From the NCBI GenBank assembly GCA_035310125.1, contig DATGEP010000320.1:1-58220 (forward strand): 58,220 bases of DNA, read 5' to 3'. The position numbers and the translations under genes were made by a program. This DNA comes from DATGEP01 sp035310125 (GTDB taxonomy: Bacteria; Chloroflexota; Ktedonobacteria; Ktedonobacterales; JADMIN01). The stretch's first letter is position 1. Each line of letters begins with the position of its first letter. The notes beneath the pieces are model-generated. The model had not been told where the DNA came from, made no database searches, and saw only the letters and a program-made list of their open reading frames with translations. This document shows positions 37,781 to 46,784 of the stretch, piece after piece.

Positions 37781-38796
37781 AGCCTGCAACCAAAGCCCCC
37801 CCGCTCCCCGAAGATCCGACTGTCATTATCCCGAGGGCGGCCCGCGACGCCGCTGCGCGCGCCGATCAGCTTATGAAAGAGCTCAATCAGGCGCCGCCCC
37901 AAGATCCGCCGGCGAATGATCCCCCGCCGCAGGATCCCCCTCAGGATCCGGCACCGCAGGATCCCCCTCAGGATCCGCAAGTTACCTCGCCGGGTAATAA
38001 CGCACCGGCGGCGGACGACTGGAAGCACAAATACGACTCGTTGAAGCCGCGCTTCGACCAGCTCAACAACGCGAACCGCCAGCTCGCCTCCGAGGTGACG
38101 GATATGCGGCGCCTCATCGAGACGCTGCAGAGCCAGCATACGCAGCGCCCGCAGCCGACGTCCGACGACCTCGAGGTGACCATCACGCCGGAAGAGGAAG
38201 CCGACTTCGGACCGGAGTTCATGTCCATTGTCGAGCGCAAGGCGAAGCAGATCGTGGCGCCAAAATTGCGTGAGCTGCAGAGAAAAATCGACTCTTTTGG
38301 CCAGGAAAATTCGAAAAGCGCTCGCGAGCGCATGATCGAAACCATGAATAACCGTGTGCCAAACTGGGTGCAAACCAACTCTAACCCTGACTTTATTGCC
38401 TGGTTGCAGTATCGCGACGTTCTCTCTGGACAAAAGCGTCACGATATGCTTATGAATGCTTTCAATGGAAATGACGCCGCCCGCATGGCCGCGTTCTTCG
38501 AGGCCTTCGCGGCCGAGAACCCAACAGCAGACGACGCCCCGCAAGGTGGCCAGCAACCGACAGAGCCCGGCTCAAGGCCCGGCCCAAAGGTCCAACTGGA
38601 AACACTTGCGGCGCCGGGTCGAGCCAGGTCCAGCAGCACCCCACAGGCACCTGCGGACAAGCCCTTCATAAAGCGCTCTGACATCATTGAGTTCTACAAA
38701 GATCGCGCGAACGGACGTTTCCGCGGTCGTGAAGAAGAGGCCGCCAAGTTCGAGCGGCAGATCTTCGAAGCTCAGAAAGAAGGGCGCATCCGCTAG
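37777..38796 (+). CDS. Capsid scaffold protein
   Basis: The product has 339 residues from GTG 37777. Disordered Pro/Asp/Gln repeats (PPQDPPQDPAPQDPPQDP, from two 24-bp DNA copies at 37927 and 37954), then a coiled coil (QLNNANRQLASEVTDMRRLI), a helical core, and a basic C-terminus (RFRGREEEAAKFERQIFEAQ). This layout and the position before the coat gene identify a scaffold. Codons at 38270-38470 are noticeably more A+T-rich than the rest. Palindrome at 37982. Confidence 0.75.
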   Translation: MKPATKAPPLPEDPTVIIPRAARDAAARADQLMKELNQAPPQDPPANDPPPQDPPQDPAPQDPPQDPQVTSPGNNAPAADDWKHKYDSLKPRFDQLNNANRQLASEVTDMRRLIETLQSQHTQRPQPTSDDLEVTITPEEEADFGPEFMSIVERKAKQIVAPKLRELQRKIDSFGQENSKSARERMIETMNNRVPNWVQTNSNPDFIAWLQYRDVLSGQKRHDMLMNAFNGNDAARMAAFFEAFAAENPTADDAPQGGQQPTEPGSRPGPKVQLETLAAPGRARSSSTPQAPADKPFIKRSDIIEFYKDRANGRFRGREEEAAKFERQIFEAQKEGRIR

Positions 38797-38831
38797 CGCT
38801 CGATCCTTGTAATACATGGTGAACCCTCGGG

Positions 38832-38855
38832 GAGAGCGCTGTCCGCAGCACTCTC
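38832..38855 (+). other. Leader hairpin before the coat gene
   Basis: GAGAG-C-GCTG and CAGC-A-CTCTC pair around TCCG with one mismatch and are followed by TTCGAGGTTTTT. It lies 16 bases before the coat ATG and may set coat mRNA level by processing or partial termination. Confidence 0.4.
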
Positions 38856-38870
38856 TTCGAGGTTTTTGCT

Positions 38871-39836
38871 ATGTCCGTTACCGTTTCCGGCTCCCCGTAT
38901 CTTGGCTCCAACCAGAACCCGGCATACTCGGGGACGTTTATCCCCGAGATTTGGTCGGGGAAGCTCATCGAGAAGTTCTACGCGAGCACCGTGCTCAGCG
39001 TGATCTCGAACACCGACTATGAAGGCGAGATCAAGGACAAGGGCGACCGCGTCCATATCCGCCAGAAGCCGACCATCACCGTCTCCGACTATCAGGTCAA
39101 CCAAGCGCTTGCCGTGCAGCGCCCGGCAGCGGCGATTGTCGACCTGACCATCGACTACGCGAAGTATTTCAACCTCGTCCTCGACGACGTCATGGAGATC
39201 CAGAGCGACATCAACTTGATGTCCATGTGGGCCGACGACGCCGCCGAGCAGATGAAGATCGTTATCGACACGGCGGTCCTGCTCAACATCCTCAACACCC
39301 CGGTGGCCGCCAACTCGGGCGCGACCGCGGGCGCGATCTCGAGCTCGATCAACCTTGGCACCACGGCGGCGCCGCTCGCCCTCGTGCCGCGTGATGCCTC
39401 GGCTGGCCGCGTCGAAATCCTCGACCTGATCACCCGCCTCGGCCAGACGCTCGACGAGCAGAATATCCCCGAGACGGGCCGCTGGATCACCCTGCCGGCT
39501 TGGGCGGCTCAGTATCTCAAGCAGTCGGATCTGCGTCAGGCTTCGATCTCGGGTGACTCCGCGTCGACGCTGCGCACCGGCCGCCTGGGTATGATCGACC
39601 GCTTCACGCTCTACACCTCGAACCTGCTTCCCAACGGCGTCGCTGGCGGCCTCTCTGCCGGCGAGTGGGTTATCTATGCGGGCCATCCGCATGCCCTGAC
39701 CTTCGCCAGCCAGGTGACCAAGCTCGAGACTCTCCGCTCCGAGCAGACCTTCGGCACGCTTCTCCGCGGCCTGCAGGTCTACGGCTTCAAGGTCCTCGAC
39801 GGCAAGGCGCTCGTCCAGGCCATCGTCACCCCGTAA
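38871..39836 (+). CDS. Major capsid protein
   Basis: The product has 321 residues. It contains GTFIPEIWSGKLIEKFYAST, GDRVHIRQKPTITVSDYQVN, DVMEIQSDINLMSMWADDAA, and a long C-terminal domain ending in GLQVYGFKVLDGKALVQAIV. This is the length and layout of HK97-fold coat proteins of the P22-like/podovirus set, which lack a delta domain. It follows the scaffold and is closed by a strong terminator at 39853-39901, as expected for the most expressed gene. Confidence 0.85.
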   Translation: MSVTVSGSPYLGSNQNPAYSGTFIPEIWSGKLIEKFYASTVLSVISNTDYEGEIKDKGDRVHIRQKPTITVSDYQVNQALAVQRPAAAIVDLTIDYAKYFNLVLDDVMEIQSDINLMSMWADDAAEQMKIVIDTAVLLNILNTPVAANSGATAGAISSSINLGTTAAPLALVPRDASAGRVEILDLITRLGQTLDEQNIPETGRWITLPAWAAQYLKQSDLRQASISGDSASTLRTGRLGMIDRFTLYTSNLLPNGVAGGLSAGEWVIYAGHPHALTFASQVTKLETLRSEQTFGTLLRGLQVYGFKVLDGKALVQAIVTP

Positions 39837-39852
39837 GGCGGGGTAGTGGGGG

Positions 39853-39901
39853 GTGGGGCGCGATTTACCTGAGGAGGTAAGTCCGCCCCACTTTTTCTTT
39901 T
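39853..39901 (+). terminator. Rho-independent terminator after the coat gene, containing a palindrome
   Basis: GTGGGGCG (39853-39860) pairs with CGCCCCAC (39884-39891), followed by TTTTTCTTTT. The loop is occupied by the 16-bp palindrome TTACC-TGAGGA-GGTAA (39865-39880), which extends the hairpin by an inner TTACCT/AGGTAA stem. Confidence 0.85.
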
Positions 39902-39914
39902 CAGGGCAAGTCAA

Positions 39915-40292
39915 GTGGCGCTTTTCGACACGGTTGCCGATTATCTGACGGAAGCGCGTAATATGCTGCAAGACTACACGCAGCCTTACCGCTACGCCGA
40001 TGCCACGATCATCACGGCCCTTAACGAGGCCGTGTATGAGGCGCGCCGCGTTCGCGCGGATCTATTCTTGCCAAATCCTTCGTCGATCCCGAGCCTCGCC
40101 GCCTCCGGCGACAGCACATCGTTCATCGACGTGCAGTATCGGCTGGCCTTCCTCGACTATGTCGTCGGCCATTGCGAAGCGTTCGACGCTGAGCCCAATC
40201 AGGACTCGCGCGCGCAGGCCTTCATACAGGGCTTCCTGATGCGGCTCACCTCGCCGATCAGCCCAATCTCCGTGATGGGGGCTAATCAGTGA
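39915..40292 (+). CDS. Head-tail joining protein (podovirus adaptor type)
   Basis: The product has 125 residues from GTG 39915. VADYLTEARNMLQDYTQPYR, YADATIITALNEAVYEARRV and the FIDVQYRLAFLDYVVGHCEA core resemble adaptors that follow the coat gene in podoviruses. It couples the portal to the tail tube. It starts directly after the coat terminator, so it depends on readthrough or a promoter not identified here. Confidence 0.6.
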   Translation: MALFDTVADYLTEARNMLQDYTQPYRYADATIITALNEAVYEARRVRADLFLPNPSSIPSLAASGDSTSFIDVQYRLAFLDYVVGHCEAFDAEPNQDSRAQAFIQGFLMRLTSPISPISVMGANQ

Positions 40293-41266
40293 GCACCACT
40301 ACGACCACCAAGGTCCTCAACGATATTCGGATCCAGACGCCGGGCGTCACCGATGGTGGCCTGGCGCTTGAGCTGTTCAACGTGGTTGAGGAGCTCTGCA
40401 ACCAATACCTTCAGATTACCCCGCCGGTCGACCCGACGACGGACCCCGCGACCTGGCTATCCGACGCCCAGTGGCAGAAGTATTCGCGCCTCATTATTGA
40501 CGGCACGGTCGCGCGGCTCCTGTTTCAGCTCGGGAAGCCATGGTCGAACCACACGCTGGCCCAGATCCACCAGCAGCTTTACCAAGATGCGCTCTTTATC
40601 GTCCAGAGCGACTCGGGCAACACGACGGTTACGACGTCACCGACGCCGTCGCTTATCCAGCGGTTGGTCGACAATCTCCGCGTGAACCTGCCTGGCGTGC
40701 AGGATCCGTGGATCAAGCTCGAGCTCTACAACGTCGTCAACGAGTTCTGCCGCACCACCGGGTGCTGGCAGGACGTCAATCCCATAACTCTTGTCGCCGG
40801 CCAGTCGTCCTACCAAATCACGCCGACCCAAGCCGAGATCATCGACATTTTGTCGATCGCGCACGTCTCGTTCGATACGACGGGGGCCGCATATTTCCAG
40901 GGCACCCTGGCGTTCTCCAACGCCCCGACTACCACGGACGTGACGAACGGGCAGCTGTTCGTGACCATGTCGCTCACGCCGTCGCTGGACCCTGGCACGG
41001 ACGTCGAGCACTGGATCCCCTCCGATATGTGGAGCACGGATTTCGACGTGCTGCTCGAGGGCGCGCTGGGGCGCCTCATGTCTCAGAAAGGTAAGCCCTA
41101 CAGCGATCCGCAGCTCGGCATGTATCACACGCGGCGCTTCCGGATGCTCATGAGCACCAAGAAGCACCAGATCGATGCCGGCAACGTCGTCGACGGCCAG
41201 ACGTGGCGGTTCCCGCAGTTCGCAGCGCAGCGGAAATTCCGCGTTGACTGGGGTGGGCGGCCGTGA
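40289..41266 (+). CDS. Tail adaptor protein with internal duplication
   Basis: The product has 325 residues from GTG 40289. VLNDIRIQTPGVTDGGLALE and the later LVDNLRVNLPGVQDPWIKLE, each followed by a (L/Y)-x-N-V-V-x-E-x-C pattern, show two copies of one unit. C-terminal KPYSDPQLGMYHTRRFRMLM is helical. Likely part of the tail connector. Confidence 0.55.
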   Translation: MSTTTTTKVLNDIRIQTPGVTDGGLALELFNVVEELCNQYLQITPPVDPTTDPATWLSDAQWQKYSRLIIDGTVARLLFQLGKPWSNHTLAQIHQQLYQDALFIVQSDSGNTTVTTSPTPSLIQRLVDNLRVNLPGVQDPWIKLELYNVVNEFCRTTGCWQDVNPITLVAGQSSYQITPTQAEIIDILSIAHVSFDTTGAAYFQGTLAFSNAPTTTDVTNGQLFVTMSLTPSLDPGTDVEHWIPSDMWSTDFDVLLEGALGRLMSQKGKPYSDPQLGMYHTRRFRMLMSTKKHQIDAGNVVDGQTWRFPQFAAQRKFRVDWGGRP

Positions 41267-41919
41267 CCCAGCGCCAGCGCATCACCAACCCAATCAACGA
41301 TTTTCCTCCCGGTTCCCCGGTCGGGATGATCGCCGGATCGGTCCCGCCGACCGCGCAAATCGTCGTCACGAGCGACTCGAACGCGGCCTCGGCCGCCGCC
41401 GCGCAAGCCGCCGCATCTGCCGCCGCCGCGCAAGCCGCTTCCACCACTGCCACCGGCGCGGTGTCGACGATCGCCGCCGACGCCTCGGTTGCGGCGAACG
41501 CGGCTACCAGCGCGACGACAAGCGCGGGCAACGCCGCTGGGTCAGCAGCGAGCGCCGGCACATCGGCATCGAACGCCGCGAGCTCTGCAACCGCTGCCGG
41601 GACGTCGGCCACTAACGCCGCCAGTTCGGCGACGGCCGCGGCCGGCTCAGCCACAGCCGCAGGAACGTCGGCGACCAACGCCGCCAATTCGGCGTCGGCT
41701 GCGAGCACCTCCGCGACCAATGCGGCGGGGTCCTCATCCACGGCGAGCACATACGCGACCAATGCGGCGAACTCGGCCACGGCCGCCGCGTCGTCCGCCA
41801 CCACGGCCTCGAACGCTGCCACCACCGCCCAGTCCGCCGCTGCCATCCTGGCTAGCCCCGACTACGGGACGTTTTCCACCTCTCCCACCTCCACCACTGA
41901 CTTCGGGACACCCTGGTAA
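41263..41919 (+). CDS. Ala/Ser/Thr-repeat tail fibre shaft protein
   Basis: The product has 218 residues. After a short N-terminus (ITNPINDFPPGSPVGMIAGS) almost the whole protein is repeats of SATAAGTSATNAA-type units, which form trimeric shafts in tail fibres. It ends NAATTAQSAAAILASPDYGT. GTG start overlapping the upstream stop. The fibre gene at 41919 follows directly. Confidence 0.65.
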   Translation: MTQRQRITNPINDFPPGSPVGMIAGSVPPTAQIVVTSDSNAASAAAAQAAASAAAAQAASTTATGAVSTIAADASVAANAATSATTSAGNAAGSAASAGTSASNAASSATAAGTSATNAASSATAAAGSATAAGTSATNAANSASAASTSATNAAGSSSTASTYATNAANSATAAASSATTASNAATTAQSAAAILASPDYGTFSTSPTSTTDFGTPW

Positions 41920-44612
41920 TGAGCATTCAAGTCCAGCACCGCCGCGACACCCGCGCGACGATCATGACAAAGACGCCGGCGGCCGGCGAGATCGGCTACG
42001 CCACCGATACGCTCGAGCTCACAGTGGGCGACGGCGCGACGGCTGGTGGCGCTTGGGCGCAGAAGAAGAACTTCGTGGAGGTCCTGTCGCCGTCATCTTT
42101 GAGCGCTAGCCAGAACGATTTCAACCCCACCGGATATAGCGCCCATACTGGGGCACTGCGCCTAACGTCTTCGGCCAACATCAACATCACGGGGCTTTCC
42201 GGCGGCGCGTCGCAGCGGGTGATCACCCTCTACAATGCTGGCGCGTCGAGCATCACCCTGACGAACAACGACGCGTCTTCGCTCGCGGCCAACCGGTTCT
42301 CGCTCGGCGCCGCGGTCACGATGGCCCCTAACCAGAGCGCCAAGCTCGTCTACGACGGTGCGAACTCCCTATGGTATTGCATTGGCGTATTTGTCGGTTC
42401 GGGGTTTCTGGCCGCCGGCAATAACCTGTCCGACCTCAACAGCCCATCTTCCGCCCGCACAAATCTCGGGCTCGGTGGCGCCGCGGTCGCTAATATCGGC
42501 ACCGGCGCCGGAACCGTTGCGGCTGGCAATGACGGGCGCATCACGGGTGCCGCGCAGACCGCCAACAACCTCTCTGACATGGCCAATATCAGCACGGCCA
42601 GGTCTAACCTCGGGCTTGGATCCGCCGCCACTGCCAACACTGGCACGAGCGGCGCGGTCGTCCCGCTGCTGAATGGCGCCAACACCTTCGGCGCCGCACA
42701 GACCTTCGGCGCCTCCCTCGTCCCCACTGCCGACACATATTTCGGCGGGGCCGTGACTCCCCCGGCGCTGTCCGCCAGCGTCAATGACTACGCCCCGACT
42801 GGCCTGGCCACAGCTAGCATCTTGCGCCTGTCGGCGAGCGGCGGCTCGTGGAACGTCACCGGTATTGCGAGCACGGGCTTCAACGAGGCCCGCAATCTGG
42901 TGGTCATCAACGTCGGCTCGAGCAACAGCATTACGCTCAAAAACCAGAGCGCATCGTCTGCGTCGGCTAACCGGTTGTTGATCGGCTCGGATATTGTGCT
43001 TGGCCCCAGCCAGAGCGCGCACCTGATATATGACGCGACGGCCGGGTTCTGGGTCGCGGTCGCGGTGTTCGCCGGCACCGCCGGCGTATTGCTGGCGTCA
43101 AACAATCTTACCGACGTCGGTAACGTCGTCACGGCGCGCACCAATATCGGCGCCGCCGCGGCGTTCACCTCCACTCAGCTCAACGCGCTCGATTATGGCA
43201 TCGTGGGCAACGGCATCGTCGACGACTCGGCGGCTATCAACACGTTCCTGACGACGTGTTCTAGCAATGGCGCGGTCGCCTATTTCCCCGCCGGAAAGAC
43301 CTATCTGTGCGGGATCACTGGAATTGTGGTGCCTGATGGTGTGACCGTCCGCTGCGGTAGGACCGCCACCTTCGTGCGCAACGGCGAGCCGGCCGGGCCC
43401 GGTGGATTTGGATCGAACTCGAAGTTCGGTTCTCCGACCAACGCGTTTATCCAGATGGGTAACTATGCCACCTGGGAAGGGGGCGTGCTCAATAACACGG
43501 CCGTCCTAGGCACGAGCACGACGAGCTCCACGCTGGGATCGGGCACGTTCAACTTCACCACCCAGGCTGGATTGGACGTCGCCATTGGCCAGTTCATCCG
43601 CGTGTATCGCACCTCGGACCCGACGAAGTGGTTCGATGGCACCGCGACCACATATACCGGCACGACGCTTACCTGCAGCTTCCCCGGCTATTTCGGCTCG
43701 GGAACATTCACGGATTGGAGCTTTAACACCGGCGGCGTCAACCAGGCTGCGATGAGCTTCTACAACGTCACCCGAAGCCGGGTGGAGGGTGTTCGTATAA
43801 CCGGCAACTGGTATATCGGCATCTTATTCCAGGCGTTCAACCCGCCGGCTACTAGCGCGTTTCAGGTTACCCACTGTATAGCTCGTAACTGTCTCATTGA
43901 GCTCCCGCAGAACAGGGGCATCTATATCTATGGGACCGCGACGGCGCTCCTAATCGAAGGGTGTCAGATCCTCGGCGGGAACATCTGCAATTACGGCATC
44001 AACTTCAACCCCTCGAACAGCAGTGGCAGCGCCAACCTTATTTCCCGCGTCCGTATTGACAACTGTTATATGGAGTATTGCTCCTCTCAAGGCCTCGCGA
44101 TCAGTGAACAGTCGTTCTACAACCAAGTATCCAACTGTATTGCGTCCAACATCACGGGCGCTAGCACCGGATCGGCTGCGTTCCTGATCCAAACAGCAAA
44201 CGGTGCCGGTATCCTCCCGCAATACAATAACCTTGTTAATTGCTTGGCGTTGAACTCTTTGTATGGGTTCGAGGTGTATGGGGGCTACTACAATTCATGG
44301 CGCGCGTGCTCGGCCATTGCATGCACCTCTGGGGGGTTCCTCATAAGCGGGTCCTCGCCGGCGACAAACTACCATCGCATTGATGGCTGTAACGCTGACG
44401 GCACGACGGCCGGTCCTGGGTTCTGGGTTGGGGCAAACGCCAACCACTGCGATCTTCTCTCCATTAGCGCAGTGGGAAATAGCACCTATGGCGTCCAGAT
44501 CGACACGGGCGCGACCACCACCATGGTGTCGGGCCACTCCTACGCCAACACCTCGGCCAATCTGCACGATTCGGGCACGACCACGAGCGCCGGCCAGCTG
44601 CTGACCACCTAA
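41919..44612 (+). CDS. Tail fibre/spike with beta-helix domain
   Basis: The product has 897 residues. Opening MSIQVQHRRDTRATIMTKTP and GEIGYATDTLELTVGDG is a typical fibre trimerisation/attachment front. Repeats NNLSDLNSPSSARTNLGLGG and NNLSDMANISTARSNLGLGS follow. From about residue 420, YGIVGNGIVDDSAAINTFL and FPAGKTYLCGITGIVVPDG begin a pectate-lyase-like right-handed beta-helix with many Asn/Gly/Cys turns to about 880. Receptor binding and probable cleavage of surface polysaccharide. Palindrome at 43108, fully symmetric. Confidence 0.85.
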   Translation: MSIQVQHRRDTRATIMTKTPAAGEIGYATDTLELTVGDGATAGGAWAQKKNFVEVLSPSSLSASQNDFNPTGYSAHTGALRLTSSANINITGLSGGASQRVITLYNAGASSITLTNNDASSLAANRFSLGAAVTMAPNQSAKLVYDGANSLWYCIGVFVGSGFLAAGNNLSDLNSPSSARTNLGLGGAAVANIGTGAGTVAAGNDGRITGAAQTANNLSDMANISTARSNLGLGSAATANTGTSGAVVPLLNGANTFGAAQTFGASLVPTADTYFGGAVTPPALSASVNDYAPTGLATASILRLSASGGSWNVTGIASTGFNEARNLVVINVGSSNSITLKNQSASSASANRLLIGSDIVLGPSQSAHLIYDATAGFWVAVAVFAGTAGVLLASNNLTDVGNVVTARTNIGAAAAFTSTQLNALDYGIVGNGIVDDSAAINTFLTTCSSNGAVAYFPAGKTYLCGITGIVVPDGVTVRCGRTATFVRNGEPAGPGGFGSNSKFGSPTNAFIQMGNYATWEGGVLNNTAVLGTSTTSSTLGSGTFNFTTQAGLDVAIGQFIRVYRTSDPTKWFDGTATTYTGTTLTCSFPGYFGSGTFTDWSFNTGGVNQAAMSFYNVTRSRVEGVRITGNWYIGILFQAFNPPATSAFQVTHCIARNCLIELPQNRGIYIYGTATALLIEGCQILGGNICNYGINFNPSNSSGSANLISRVRIDNCYMEYCSSQGLAISEQSFYNQVSNCIASNITGASTGSAAFLIQTANGAGILPQYNNLVNCLALNSLYGFEVYGGYYNSWRACSAIACTSGGFLISGSSPATNYHRIDGCNADGTTAGPGFWVGANANHCDLLSISAVGNSTYGVQIDTGATTTMVSGHSYANTSANLHDSGTTTSAGQLLTT

Positions 44613-44615
44613 TAT

Positions 44616-44642
44616 GTGGGCATGCCTTCACGAGGGCATGCC
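44616..44642. repeat. GTGGGCATGCC repeat in the gap before the endolysin
   Basis: GGGCATGCC occurs twice (44618-44626 and 44634-44642), and GTGGGCATGCC-T-TCACG also occurs with one change at 32141-32157, after the other small rightward operon. Each unit is itself palindromic. It may be a hairpin terminator lacking a T tract, or a processing site. Confidence 0.4.
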
Positions 44643-44672
44643 TACACCCCCACCCACTAAGGACCCACCACC

Positions 44673-45374
44673 ATGGATTGGCTACCCATCCTCAAGAAGA
44701 TCGCCCCGCAGGGTAATCCTGAGATCCTCGCCGGTCTCGCCGCTGCCATGCCCAACGTGATCAATGTGGCCCAGCTCACATCGGTCCGACGCCAGGCCTA
44801 TTTCCTCGGCCAGTGCGCAGAAGAAAGCGATGGCTTCAAAACCACCGTCGAATACGCGTCGGGCAAGGAATATGAGGGCCGCAAGGACCTCGGCAACACG
44901 CAGGCCGGCGACGGCCCTCGCTTCAAGGGACGCGGCCTGATCCAGCTCACCGGGCGCGCGAACTACCTGCGTTATGGCAAGGAGCTCAGCGTCGACCTTG
45001 TGAACAACCCGGCACTGGCGGCGGGGTTTCCCGTCGCGGCGCTTATCCCAGCGCTCTACTGGCACGACCACGGACTCAATGCACTCGCTGACAAGCAGGA
45101 CATCGAGGGTGTTACCCGCAAGGTAAATGGTGGCGAGAACGGGCTCGCGACGCGCCGCCTCTATACCTCGCGCGCATCTCTCGCGATCGGCCAGGTCGAC
45201 GAGAAGACGCCCATGGCGCATCCACCCGGCGCGGCGCCCGTCCTCCTGCCGGCCAGCCCAGTCCCTCACCCGAACCAACCGGCAGTCGCAGTAGCCAAGC
45301 CGGCCCAGCCGCAACCAGGCTTCTGGGCGCGCTTCTGGGCGGCCCTTTTCACCCCCACCAAGAAAGTCACCTAA
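44673..45374 (+). CDS. Endolysin, glycoside hydrolase family 19
   Basis: The product has 233 residues. FLGQCAEESDGFKTTVEYAS (catalytic Glu about 50-51), then FKGRGLIQLTGRANYLRYGK (substrate cleft), the family signature, with no signal peptide. The Pro/Ala linker and terminal amphipathic FWARFWAALFTPTKK may hold it to the membrane or outer layer. Holin and a spanin-like gene follow, forming a lysis cassette. Palindrome (5-bp spacing) at 45112. Confidence 0.85.
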   Translation: MDWLPILKKIAPQGNPEILAGLAAAMPNVINVAQLTSVRRQAYFLGQCAEESDGFKTTVEYASGKEYEGRKDLGNTQAGDGPRFKGRGLIQLTGRANYLRYGKELSVDLVNNPALAAGFPVAALIPALYWHDHGLNALADKQDIEGVTRKVNGGENGLATRRLYTSRASLAIGQVDEKTPMAHPPGAAPVLLPASPVPHPNQPAVAVAKPAQPQPGFWARFWAALFTPTKKVT

Positions 45375-45375
45375 C

Positions 45376-45984
45376 ATGGACCTCGCATCCCTCCTCATCC
45401 AGAATGGCGCACCCCTGATCGGGGGCCTACTCAAGACCGCCGCATCCGCCGCCGGCGGCCCGGTTGTCGGCGCGCTCGCCGGCGTCGTCATCGACGCCGT
45501 CGCCAAGGCAGTTGGCGCCCCCTCCTCTGAGCCCTCGGCCATTGCCGCGGCCATCGCAGCTGATCCCGCTAAGGCCGCGGCGGCGATCCCGCAAGTGGAG
45601 GCGGCCCACGCCGAGTTGATCAAGGCGCAGACCGACGCGCAAGAGGCGGCATTCAAGGACGTCGAAGACGCCCGCGCAACCACTGTCCAGCTCGTTGCCC
45701 AAAAGTCGATCATGGCCTGGGGCGCGGTCGTCGTCTCTGTCCTCGTCGTCTTGGCGTTCCTTGCCGCTCTGGTGCTGCTCGTGCGCTACGGCGTGGACGC
45801 GAACAACCTATCTGGACAGGCCGAGCTAATCCTCACCGGCACTCTCGGTGCGGCGTTCGCCCAGGTGGTCAATTACTGGCTCGGCTCGAGCTCCGGATCT
45901 TCCGACAAGACGGCGGCGCTCACCTCGCTGGCACACGCCTCAGTGCAGCCGCCCGCCGTCATAGTAAAGGCGAGGGGAAAATGA
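45376..45984 (+). CDS. Holin of the GTA three-helix type
   Basis: The product has 202 residues. An N-terminal amphipathic segment (LIQNGAPLIGGLLKTAASAA), a middle Ala/Asp/Glu helix, then membrane helices at about 110-140 (AWGAVVVSVLVVLAFLAALV) and a last strand-helix region QVVNYWLGSSSGSSDKTAAL, the ending found in holins of gene transfer agents and alphaproteobacterial phages. It opens the membrane for the endolysin. Confidence 0.7.
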   Translation: MDLASLLIQNGAPLIGGLLKTAASAAGGPVVGALAGVVIDAVAKAVGAPSSEPSAIAAAIAADPAKAAAAIPQVEAAHAELIKAQTDAQEAAFKDVEDARATTVQLVAQKSIMAWGAVVVSVLVVLAFLAALVLLVRYGVDANNLSGQAELILTGTLGAAFAQVVNYWLGSSSGSSDKTAALTSLAHASVQPPAVIVKARGK

Positions 45985-46262
45985 CCTTCGAGTGGATCGG
46001 CTTGGCCTATTACGGCCTATCGGCGGCGGCGATCCTCGCCACCCCCGGTGCGTGGGCGTTCCGCGTCTGCATGTCGCGGATCGCTAAGGTCGAGAAGGAA
46101 AAAACCGAGCTCGAGCACGCTTTCAATGAATACCGCATCCAGGCGAGCGAGAAGTTCGCCAGCGCTGCGGCCATAAACCGCTTGGAATCGAAGATCGACA
46201 CCATGTCGGACCGTATAAACGGGACGCTGCTCGACATCTTCAAGGGCAAGCCGAAAGCATAA
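45981..46262 (+). CDS. Single-span protein with coiled coil, spanin-like
   Basis: The product has 93 residues. N-terminal membrane helix (WIGLAYYGLSAAAILATPGA), then a long charged helix (AKVEKEKTELEHAFNEYRIQ). The layout matches an inner-membrane spanin, and it is third in the lysis cassette. No separate outer spanin was recognised. Confidence 0.55.
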   Translation: MTFEWIGLAYYGLSAAAILATPGAWAFRVCMSRIAKVEKEKTELEHAFNEYRIQASEKFASAAAINRLESKIDTMSDRINGTLLDIFKGKPKA

Positions 46263-46346
46263 AGACTAGGGACGCGTTTTGTGGTATAGAAGTTACCGGC
46301 GCAGGTAATAACCCTAGCTATCCCCCACTGAAACAGAGGCGAATAC

Positions 46347-46778
46347 ATGGAACACCTTACGGACGAAAACCGCGCGCGCATCAATGCCGAGCAACAGGCC
46401 GGGCGCGCGCGGCTCGAGCATCACGCCCACACCTCGAGCCAGCGCATGCGTGAGAACGCCGAGAAGAAGGCAGCTGAGGCCGCCGCGGATGCGCAGGCTT
46501 CGCAGGACGAGAAGGACAAGCGCATCGCCGAGCTCGAGGCCAAGCTGGCTGCAGTGAGCGGCACCGCGGTCATCAAGGACGGCTCGAATATGGACGGCAA
46601 GTCGACGTCGCCCCAGCCGGTGCAGGTGAACGTCCAGTCGTATATCGACGGCTTGAGGCGCGCCAAGGAGAACAATCCCGGCCATGAGCAGGAGCTGCAC
46701 CCCGCCGCGGACGTGATCAAGCGCAAGACGACTAAGCTCGACGCGATCGCCAATCTCGACGCGCTTCTCAAGAAGTAA
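46347..46778 (+). CDS. Charged coiled-coil protein, unknown function
   Basis: The product has 143 residues. Highly charged helices (ENARINAEQ-type start, EKKAAEAAADAQASQDEKDK), then PQPVQVNVQSYIDGLRRAKE and a final DAIANLDALLKK. The gap before it (46263-46346) contains the palindrome 46294-46309. No family recognised. Confidence 0.5.
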   Translation: MEHLTDENRARINAEQQAGRARLEHHAHTSSQRMRENAEKKAAEAAADAQASQDEKDKRIAELEAKLAAVSGTAVIKDGSNMDGKSTSPQPVQVNVQSYIDGLRRAKENNPGHEQELHPAADVIKRKTTKLDAIANLDALLKK

Positions 46779-46784
46779 GCTCCG

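Noticed and set aside
37447..38556. Leftward frame of 369 codons across the scaffold region
   Set aside because: It overlaps three coupled rightward genes, is Arg-rich without any recognisable motif, and has no start signal.
38793..39971. Leftward frame of 392 codons opposite the coat gene
   Set aside because: The coat protein on the other strand is clearly real, and this frame has shadow composition.
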